This document shows positions 23,901 to 34,600 of a DNA stretch of 64,000 nt, piece by piece. This DNA comes from Semisulcospira habei. Its lineage: Eukaryota > Mollusca > Gastropoda > Semisulcospiridae. The notes beneath the pieces are model-generated. The model had not been told where the DNA came from and did no database searches. It was given only the letters and a program-made list of their open reading frames with translations. A program made the position numbers and the translations under genes. The number at the start of each line of letters is the position of its first letter. Positions within the stretch are counted from its first letter, which is position 1. The stretch is taken from NCBI GenBank assembly GCA_036245525.1, contig BTPG01000008.1, positions 24,881,199-24,945,198 on the forward strand, in the 5' to 3' direction.

Positions 23901-26900
23901 GAAGACTGAAGTGGTCTCTAGGCGCCAAGCTATTCTGGCACTACCCCTGAACTAAAGCCACTAGTATATAAATCCTTATCTGTAAGTGTAAGTACTATAA
24001 TGTAGCTTGCATATGGCAGTGTACAAATTTTAAACTTTTAGCCAGTATGTCCATTGTGTCCCAGGCATGAAATACACACATTTGGAGTTGTCCTCTGAGG
24101 ATGGCAGTACGTTGCAGGAGACAGATCGACCATGATAGTTCAAGGGTGGTGCCAGAATAGCTTGGCGCATGACCTTCAACTATCATGGTCGATCCATATC
24201 TTGCAGGGTGTGTCGGGAATGAATGAGTTAAACACTAGCAGTATCAATTTGATTTGATTTGATATAACATGCCAGATATTAAACCCAGACATTTGAGGTA
24301 CAAAGATTGAAAAGAAGCTGCTGCCAATTGCAGAAAACTTTCCAAGCCAGCAACTGCCGACCTAGTGTCTTTCTGCTTTGTTGCATGGGGCTAAAATAGC
24401 CAAAACAAAGCTGCTAGGACTATGACAAGTAGGTACAAACTATTGAAAATTATGTACAAAATAACCCTGATCCCTAGCAGAAGAGGCAATGTTCAAGACA
24501 GCCTTAGTTAAACCACTGGTGAAGAAACCAAACCTAGATCCTAATGTACTGCAAAATTAAAGACCTATCTCCGCCCTTCCCTTTATTTCTAAAATCCTCG
24601 AGAAGGTTGTTTTATCTCAGATGTTGAAGTCTGTCAGAGAAAGTGATTTGATTTTGACAGAGATGTGACTGGGAAGACAGGACAACTGCGAAGGACACAC
24701 ATCAGCTGTGATAAGCATGGACTCTGTTTTGGAGTTAACTGGAGTCTTCCCAGTCACATCTCTGTCAAAATCAAATCACTTTCTCTGACAGTGTGAAAAA
24801 CCTTGGTGTTTTCATTGACAGAGACCTCAAAATGGATAAGTATGTTAGTCTTATGTGCAGATCAGCTTTTATTGAACTGCGGCACATTAGCAGTGTTAGA
24901 CAGTATCTGACGCCCAAAGCAACTGCCACCCTTGTCTCCTCCTTTGTTTTATCACGGTTAGACTACTGTAACTCCTTCCTTTCTGGCCTGCCTAAAACCC
25001 AGCTAGATAAACTGCAAAGAGTGCAAAACAGTGCTGCCTGTTTAGTTCTGCGCGTGCGTAAGCATGACCATATCCGCCCCACCCCTAAGAAACTCCACTG
25101 GCTGCCCGTACAAGAACACATTCTGTATAAATTGTCCTGCATGTGCTTTAACTCTCAGCCTGACTTCTCCTGCCTATATCTCTGACTTACTCCATCTGTA
25201 TACTCTATCTCGCACCCTCCGCTCTTCCTCCGACACATGTAAATTTTGCCTTCCCAATTTCAAATGTAAAACACGTGGCAGTCGTGCCTTCTCCCATCTT
25301 GGCCCTGCCACTTGGAACAGCCTACCCACCCCTGTCTGTAACTGTCAAACGCTCTCCTCATTCAAATCACTTCTCAAAACCCACCTCTATAACGCTGCCT
25401 TTTAGTTTTACTAGTTCATTTCTCCAGCCATGCACAATTCATGACCACTGTCACGTGCGCGCGTGTGCATATGTTGTGTGTCCGTGTCAGCTGTCAACCT
25501 TTTCATTGTATCAGAGCCTTCAGCTACTTTTAGAATAAGCGCTTAACAAATCTCCTTTATTATTATTAAGATTTGTATGCACCCATACAACTGCAGGGAC
25601 TCACAGGAGCCACTGTAGGTGAAAGATGTATCCATGAAAATCTATGCTACTTTTGTGTTTTAACTAGCAGCAGTTCACAAAGACCTTCATGAGCTCACAT
25701 GACTAGCCCTTTGCATGTCGGTAGCGATTTTAGGTGCGATGATTCCCACAGGAATCATCACAACAAAAACCGCTACTGACACATTAACCCTTTCAGCCCT
25801 GAGTAAATAAGAAGTCTATACACCTTTCAGCCCTGACTTTATTTGAGAAATTATTTCTGTTGAAAATGGGTGTAAAATATTTGTAAAAAATAATTTACAA
25901 CAGATATCCCCATAAAAGTATATATGTACTGATTTGCCATTGGATGGACTAGCGTTTTATGGATTTGACCACTCTGTGTCACATGTGTCGTAATGCCTGG
26001 TGACAAAAATAGTGACCGGTGACAATAAACTTGTAAAAAATTCATTTTTTCTCTAAAAGGTATTTTTTCGAAAAATACTTAGATGACATGACTTAGTGGA
26101 AGTGTCTACTACTTACTCATTCTAGCCTAAGAACCCATTGTGTTACCACACAACCCAGGAGGCACTCGGGGAACCCCCAGAGGGGCCAAGAGTTGTCTCC
26201 CGCTCCTGCCCATCCGGTTCCGAGTCACATGGTGTTCCAACCAGTCATGATACTTAGGTCACCAGCGGCAAGTGGGGCAGGTGGGAGGGTCCTCCGAGTC
26301 ATGTCATCAGTAAGTATTTTTCGAAAAAAATACCTTTTAGAGAAAAATGAATTTGTTTCTTCAAAAACATTACCAATGACATGACTTAGTGGAAGAATAA
26401 CAAACAGGAAGAGGGTGCCGCGCCCAAAAAACTACCCCCCCTAGGGCCAAGGGCTCCTCCTCCCTGCCGCTATTCCTCACTCCCTAAGCTGGGTGCGTAC
26501 CTGCGGCGCCGGGAGGGAGTGTTGCGCTGCAGTAATGTCCCCCATCAGAGCGAGGTTCTCTCTTTGGCCTGCCAGATCCCGGAGGTAGAAGCGGGCGAAG
26601 GTCGAATCTGCCCGCCAGCCCACGGCCGCCACGATGTCCTTGACAGAGAAGTTCCGGTCGAATGCTATGCTCGTGGGCATGGCTCATATCTCGTGCGCCC
26701 TAATCTTTAGCCTCTTCGCTCCCTGGGGGGAAGATCCACGTAGGCTGAGCGAATGACCCAGCGCAGCCAAGAAGAGATCGTCTGGGCTGTGATGTCAGGT
26801 CTGCCGCGTTTTAATGGCAGAAAGAGGTGTGATCGTCCTCTCCGGAGGGCTTTGGTTCGATGCAGGTACACACGTAGGGCTCGCACAGGATCTTGGCACC

Positions 26901-29900
26901 TAGTCTCCTGGGGAAAGTCTGTCCCGCGAAGCAGCCGTAAGGTGATCACCTGTGGCGCCGTCAAAGGAGACTTAGTCTTGGCAATGAAGGCAGGGTCTGT
27001 GACCAGCTGTACTGAACGATCCGCTCTGAACTGCAGGCATTCAGGAAGCGCTGAGAGCGCGTGTAGCTCGCTAACTCGGGCCGTGGTGGTGAGCGCCAGT
27101 AGAAAGCAGGTTTTACTAGTCACATCCGCAAGAGTGGCGAGGGGTAGAGGCTCGAAACGAGGGGAGTTCAGCCAGGTTAGTACCCAGGGAAGGTCCCAGC
27201 ACGGAATGAGCGAACGTGATACTGGACGTTGCAAGCCGAAGTGGGCCATAAGATCGGCGAGGTCCTTACAGGAGCCGGTGTCCGCGCGGCCGAGGTGTCG
27301 GTAGGTGTCGGCAATCATGGACAAGTAGCCCCTGATGGTGATGGGAGCTAAACCTTGATCTCCAAAGAGCCAGAGAAAGAAGTCAGCGAGCTGGGGGGTA
27401 GTCAGATCGGTGGGGGAGAGATGACGGTCGTCGCACCAGGCGCAAAAAACCCGCCACTTTCCCTCGTAGACTCGTTGGGTCGAGGGTTTGCGAGCTGTAG
27501 CGATAGCTTCCACTGCTGCACTCGAGAAGCCTGTAGCGGAGAGGGCTTGCCGCACAACCTCCAGGCATGTAGGAGTAGGCGCTCCGGGCACGGGTGGAAC
27601 AGTGCTTGGCGCGGTTGCTTGAGCATCGTGCGGGGTGTGGGGAGTTGCAGTGGCGAGACTGAGAAGGTCGGTGGTCCAAGACCGGGTCCACGCGAACGGA
27701 GCGACTAGAAGGACGACCGCGTTGCATCCTCTCAGCTTGAGGAGGACCTTGGGAACAAGGACTGTTGGGGGGTACGCGTTGGCGATGAGTCCCTCGCAGG
27801 GAATGGAAAGGGCGTCGACCGCCCAGGCCAGAGGGTCCGGGATCGGGGAGACGGGAAGCTGGTGATTCCACCTCATGGCAAACAAGTCGATCGTCGATGT
27901 CTCCCAGTGGGTGCAGATCATCCGGAAGATATCCTGGCGTAAGGACCACTCCGTGTGCAGTAACTGGCCGCGCCACGAGAGGGAGTCCGCCAAAACATTC
28001 AGACGGCCGGGGATGTGTCGTGCACTGAGGGAAAGGTTGCGGTCCTCGCACCAGCGCATCGAACGGTAGAGGAGCATGCACAGGTCTGGAGAATGCGTCC
28101 CGCCCTGCTTCTGGATGTAAGTTACCACAGTTACATTGTCCGAGAGGACGAGTAGTTGCTGACCGCAGAGCTGTCTCTCCCACACCACGAGGGCTTGCCA
28201 GACCGCCTTCAGTTCCAACCAGTTGATGTGCTTGTCCGCGAACTCCGGGGGCCAGAGGCCGGACGTCGTGAGGAACTGTGGTAGCAGGTGGGCTCCCCAC
28301 CCGACACGACTCGCGTCAACACACAGGGAGAGATGCGGACGGGGTGAAAACAGGGGAACTCCGGAGGCCAGCCACATAGTGTCGGTCCAGAGTAGGAGAT
28401 GGGGGAGAATCAGCGGGGACACCGGAACCAAAGCGGTGAGATCGCCTGAAGAGGGACGCCAAAGCATAAGCAGATGTAACTGTAGCGGTCGGACGTAGAG
28501 ATGACCGAGGAGGATCAACTCCGCCGCTGCGTTGATCAACCCAAGGAGCTGAAGCCAGACTCTGGCGGACGCTGCATCTTGCTGGGCTATCTGTAACACT
28601 AGGGAGGACAGCTTCAGGATCCGTGGCTCCGGCAACCGAACTCTGTTGAGGTCGGTAGCGAACTCCATGCCGAGGTGAATGAAGCGACGGGAGGGAGTGA
28701 GATCCGACTTGCCTGTGTTGATCAAGAACCCCAATCCCGAAAACAGCCGCATCAGTGCATCCCTGTCGGTCACCAAGGAGGCCTCCACTTGATTCCTCCG
28801 GAGGATATCGTCGAGGCAGTTGGAGGTTGGGCTGGAGGACGACTGACGCGCATTGGCCACTACTGCGTCCATGATGCGGGTGAATACCCACGGGCTGAGG
28901 TTGAGACCGAAAGGGAGAGCGCGAAATTGGTAGACGAGACCGTCGTAGGCGAAGCGGAGATATCCCCTGGCCGGGAACCGGTCGAAGAAAAACTCGCAGT
29001 TCAGATGCTAGAGCAAACACATCCGAACGTGTTCGCCTAAGTAGCATGACTGGTTGGATCACCACGTGACTCGGAACCGGATGGGCAGGAGCGGGAGACA
29101 ACTCTCGGCCCCTCTGGGGGTTCCCCGAGTGCGTCCCGGGTTGTGTGGTAACACAATGGGTTCTTAGGCTAGAATGAGTAAGTAGTAGACACTTCCACTA
29201 AGTCATGTCATCGGTAATGTTTTTGAAGAAACAAATGTCTTTTATGCATGACAGGTTGCTGTCACAACATGCATCACTAAATAGGGCATCTGTTACTGTG
29301 ACACATTAGTGTCCATGCATTTCCAGTATGCAATTACACCATAAGGCCCCTACCTTGTCACCTGTTGTCAACGTTTACACCTGCCTCTGGTACGGTATAT
29401 CCACGGCCTAGACAACATCTAGCGGCATCGAATGATGATCAGTGTGTCTGCTCGTTGTGTCTCGTACATGATCGGATAGAAGTACCAGTGTTGTAAAGAC
29501 TATACACATACTACACATGTGACCAATGTGTGTCGTTGGTGTTGGCACAGAGTCACCTACAGATGCATCAAGGTGTGGCATCAAAAGAACGGAATATCAA
29601 TTAGAACCTTCAATTTCGGCATCAGAATCAAGCTGTAAGTCATTGCTGTTGTCAGTGCCTCAACCGTCGATCGCTCCAGCTGACACTGCCAACACGTGGT
29701 TATGCTGTTTTGGAAACCATGTCTCCAAACACAAAATTGTATCACTCCGAATATCTACTCATCCACTCGCCATTTTGACCGTAATTCCCACGCTAGCACT
29801 GCAAAACTGACCGCATACCACAGACGTGCGCACTGTCAGGATCATGTAGTGTAAACAGGATGTGTCAGTGCGAAGGGCAAGGTCACCACGCGCGCAGCGA

Positions 29901-31657
29901 GGCTCGCGTGTCACCGGATGTGCGATACGAAACACCTGACACCGCGGTTTGCCGGGCTGAACGGTATACGAGACCGCCAACCGCTACAGCTGTTTGCCAG
30001 GCTGAAAGGGTTAAGGGCTATGAGGCTCACATGAGCCCCTGCAGTTGAGCAGATTTATGAAAATCTTTGCCTCTTGGTTTACATGAGCCCTTGCAGTTGC
30101 ATGGACTCATGAAAATCGGCCTTTTGCTGGTGGAAAGAAATGGCTAAGGAAGTAAATACTCACACAGGGCTGTTGAGAGACTGCAATGTCTCGGAATAAT
30201 CTGGTCTGTCTGGCCAGCTGTGGTTGATGACCACCTTATTTACCTGAAACATAGGCAGCAAACATTCTTGATGAGAAGCACACCACATGCTTTGGAGAAT
30301 GTCATACAGAACATTTCATGAGAATCTTTCTTCATATACAGATCTCTAGAACTGGCCATGTACATCATTCAGAAATAGCATGCCACACAGTCAATAGCAT
30401 AAGATTTGTCTCAACCTTTGGCTGTTAATGATGCTATTTGCCATGATGATTCCTGCCAGAATCATCATGACAAAAAGTGCTACCATCAGCCAAAGGGTTA
30501 AAATGCAAGCTAATAAGAATGAACCCTGATCACATTTTACTAACATCACCTGCTAAACACTCTGCACATGTGGAAAGCATTTCTACCTTGAACTATCCAT
30601 GTCCATTTCCTGCACCCAGTATGAGAAGCAAAAGTCATCAAAATAAATAATACCCTGGCGATGAAAACTGAACTAAAATTCACTTCACAGAATTATCTGT
30701 CAAAATCTCAGGAGAGTTTTTACTTTTTAACCCATTTAGCCCCAATGCTCTACAGCAAGAGATGGATGGACCATGATAATTCAAGGGTAATGCTAGATTA
30801 GCTTGGTGCCTGAAGGCGCCAAGCTAATCTGGCACTAACTTGAATTAACATGGTCCACCCATCTCCTGCAACTGGTATATAGTCGTTAGGTGACACCTGT
30901 AAAATTTTGCTGTAGTGCTAAATGGGTTAATAAGATACACTGTTAAACCTTCCGTATTCTCGTACCTTAGGGTTGTATGGAAGACCAGATCCAAACAGAG
31001 GATTCATCACGACGCTGTCACATTTCTCGATAGACAACATTTTGGCCAGGGCTTCGTTGGCTGTCAGCTGTATCTCCGGTGGCACATTGCCGGCATTGTC
31101 ATCAGGCGGCAAGCGGCTGGGAATGAAGACAGGGTTGTGAACAGTCAGGTGGATGCGATATTCAGCATGTGGCCAGAAGAGGCTCTCGATTGCTCCCGGC
31201 CTGGAATGTTTCTCTCGCAACCAACTGAAACAGATGTTAAAGTTTATCTTTAAGTAACTCATAAAGCACAGCAACAGAACTGTCCAAAAACGACTGCATC
31301 TCATTAGAAGATGGTTCGACCATGACAGATCAATGATAGCTGTCTGCAACCTGGAAGTGCCCAATTGCTTTGATGCTTAAAGACACCAAGATAACTAGGC
31401 ACCATCACTGAACTATCTAGTCACACCTACTTTTTGTTTGGGGGCATCAGGGCTGAATGAACAAAAACAATCATAATGTCAAATTTAGACACACCAAAGG
31501 TTGCACTTCCCTGTAAAAATTCATTTTTCTCTAAAAGGTATTTTTTCGAAAAATACTTACCGATGACATGACTACATGGGAATGTCTACTTCTAGGCTCA
31601 ATTTTAGCCTACTTGCCCGTTGTGTGCCCACACAACCCGAGAGGCACTCGGGGAACC

Positions 31658-31693
<36 letters not shown>

Positions 31694-34600
31694 AGGGGCC
31701 GAGAGTTATCTCACCATACCTGCCTTACCAGATCCGGTCATGAGACCATTCAGTCTGATACTTCGCTCGAAAGCGGCAAGCGGGGCAGGAGGGAGGGTCA
31801 TCCGAGTCATGTCATCGGTAAGTATTTTTCGAAAAAATACCTTTTAGAGAAAAATGAATTTGTTTCTTCAAAAACATTACCGATGACATGACTACATGGG
31901 AGAATTGCGATGAGGAGGAGGGTGCCGCCCAAAACTCCCCAACAGAACAGCGCCGTTCTCCCCGTCGCACACTCCCGACAATTTTAGCGAAGTGCATACC
32001 ACGGTGCCGGTGGCGCCGGGAGGGAGTGTTGTGCCGCGGCGATGTCCCCCACCAGTGCGAGATTCTCTCGCTGGCTGGCCAGGTCCCGGAGGTAGTAACG
32101 GGCAAAGACCGACTCGGTTTTCCAGCCCACGGCCGCCACAATGTCCTTGACAGCGCAGTTTCGATCAAACGCGACGCTCGTGGCCATAGCTCGTACCTCG
32201 TGTGCGTGAATGTGCAGCCTCTTCGCTCCCTGAGGGGAGATCTCCTGAAAAGCGGAGCGTATGACCCAGCGGAGCCCGGAAGAGATCGTCTGGGCTGTAA
32301 TGTCACGCCGGTTGGGTCTTAGAGGTAGGAAGAGGCGCGACCATCCCCTGCGGACGGGCCTAGATCGCCGCAGATAGATTTTAAGGGCGCGCACGGGATC
32401 CTGTAGCCTGGTCTCCTGGGACCGGGGTCGGTCTCTCAGCGGCCTAATGGTGAACACCTGAGGCGGAGTTAAGGAGACCTGTTCTTCGCCAGAAAGGCCG
32501 GGTCCGTGAGAAGCTGGACGGAGCCGTCTGTTCGAAACTGCAGACAGGAAGGGCGTGCCGAAAGCGCATGTAGCTCGCTCGCACGCGAAGCGGTAGCAAG
32601 AGCCCGCAGGAAACAAGTCTTGCGTGTCAAGTCCGCGAACTGGGCCAAAGGTAAAGGTTTGAAGCGGGCGGAGTTCAACCACGTGAGCACCCAGGGTAGG
32701 TCCCAGCGAGGAATGAGCGAGCGGAGTGTCGGGCGCTGTATGCCGAAGTGTCCCATAAGGTCGGCTAGGTCCTTGCAGGCGCCCGGATCGGGTCGTCCCC
32801 GGTGACGATAGGTGTCCGCACTCATGGACAGGTAACCGCGTCCCGTGATGGGGGCTAGGCCTTGGTCTCGGAAGCCAGAGAAAGAAGTCCGCCAGCTGAG
32901 GATGAGTCAGATCCGTGGGCGTAAGGCCGTGATCGGTGCACCAGGAACAGAGGACTCGCCACTTTCCCTCGTAGACTCAAAGGGACGATGGTCTACGGGC
33001 CGCAGTGATCGCCTCCATTGCTGCACCCGAGTAGCCTCTAGCTCCGAGGGCTTGCCGCACCACCTCCAGGCGTGGAGGAGGAGTCGCTCCGGGCAGGGGT
33101 GGAACAGCGGCTGGCGCGGTTGCTTGAGCATGGTCCGCGGGGTGGGCAGCAGCAGGGGCGGGTCCGTGGCGAGGCTGAGCAGGTCGGTGGTCCAGGAGCG
33201 GTTCCAGGCGAACGGCTCGACCAACAGGAGGATCGCCGAACAGCCCCGCAGTTTGAGGAGGACTTTGGGAACGAGGACGGTAGGGGGGTAGGCATAGGCC
33301 ACAAGGCCGTCCCAGGGAATGGAGAGCGCATCGACAGCCCAGGCAAGGGGGTCGGGAATCGGGGAGACGAAGAGGGGAAGCTGGTGGTTCCACCTCGTGG
33401 CGAACAAGTCGACCTGGGGAGTCTCCCAGCGGGCGCAGATCATCCGAAAGATGTCCTGTCGCAGGGTCCATTCCGTGTGTAGGAGCTGGCCGCGGCGAAA
33501 CAGAGAGTCGGCCCAGACATTCAGGTGTCCGGGAACGTGCCGGGCTCGAAGGATAATGCCCCGGTCCTCGCACCAACGCAACATCCTGTAGAGGCGCATA
33601 CACAGGTCGGGGGAGTGTGTGCCCCCTTGCTTCTGGATGTAAGCGACCACCGTCGTGTTGTCCGAAAGCACGAGAAGCTCCTGGTGTCGGAGGAGGTCCT
33701 CCCAGACCTGAAGGGCTTGCCAGACGGCCTGCATCTCCAGCCAGTTGATGTGGGTGTGCGCCAAGTCTGAGGGCCAGGGGCCCGAGCTCGCGAGGAACCG
33801 CGGCAGGAGATGGGCCCCCCACCCAGAAAGGCTGGCATCGACGCAAAGAGAGATCTGTGGAGGGAGAGAGGCCAGGGGAACTCCCGACGCTAGCCACGTA
33901 GGGTTGGTCCACCGACGAAGGTGCGGATGGAGCATCTGGGACACTGGGACCGCGGTCGTCAAGTCTCCGGAAGACGGGCGCCAATGGAGAAGATGCAGTT
34001 GAATCGGCCGGGAGTAGAGACGCCTTAGTGGGATAAGATCCGCTGCGGCGTTCATCAAACCCAGCAACTGAAGCCAGACTCTGGCGGGGGGCTGCACCCT
34101 CCCGAGCTAACTGGTCGGCTAGATCCGCAGTCTTCTTGATCCGGGGCGCCGGAAGGCGAACCGAGTTGAGGTCGGTAGCAAATTCCATACCCAGGTGCAC
34201 AAACCGGCAGGAGGGAGAGAGATCCGACTTGCCGTCGTTTACTAGGAAGCCCAGGTGTGCCAGGAGGTGCAGGAGAGCATCTCTGTCCGTGGCTAGCGCG
34301 GTCTCCGATGGTTGCGCAAAAGGAGGTCGTCCAGGTAGTTCGACGTCGGACTGGAGGAGGACTGTCGGGCTAAGGCGACTACGGCGTCTATCAGCCGAGT
34401 GAAGACCCAGGGGCTGAGGTTGAGTCCGAAAGGCAGAGCCCGGAACTGGTAAACGACGCCGTCGATCGCAAACCTGAGAAACTTCCTGGAGGCCTGGTGC
34501 ATCGGGACATGCAGGTACGCATCGGAGAGGTCCAGACTGACTGCGAAGTCGAGAGGCTGGACCGCGGCTTTCAGGGCTCTGGCAGTCTCCATCCGGAAGG

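Larger units (their letters stand above)
24490..25570 (+). mobile_element. L2-like LINE fragment with internal inverted duplication
   Basis: Starts with an RT fingers trace ([17 protein letters not shown], after a stop where Tyr is usual), then a 48-bp inverted repeat, then an open 3' coding part. The 3' end GCGCTTAACAAATCTCC then (TTATTATTA) is of L2/CR1 type. The RT catalytic core is deleted. Confidence 0.8.
26041..29232 (-). mobile_element. DIRS element III, internally deleted
   Basis: A 3.2 kb element in KRIT1 intron 5. AAA at both ends (26038-26040, 29233-29235). The left terminal repeat (to about 26258) pairs with 29033-29232. An internal complementary region lies at 26298-26393. Compared with element IV, the Gag region and N-terminal RT are gone: RT sequence is replaced by right terminal repeat at about 28985. 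Confidence 0.9.

Noticed and set aside
26484..28985. DIRS methyltransferase domain
   Set aside because: Some DIRS encode one; no DPPY-type or related motif could be found between RNase H and recombinase in elements III or IV.
31568..31891. ORF with poly-Pro run
   Set aside because: Translation of the C-tract in the DIRS terminal repeat; not a protein.
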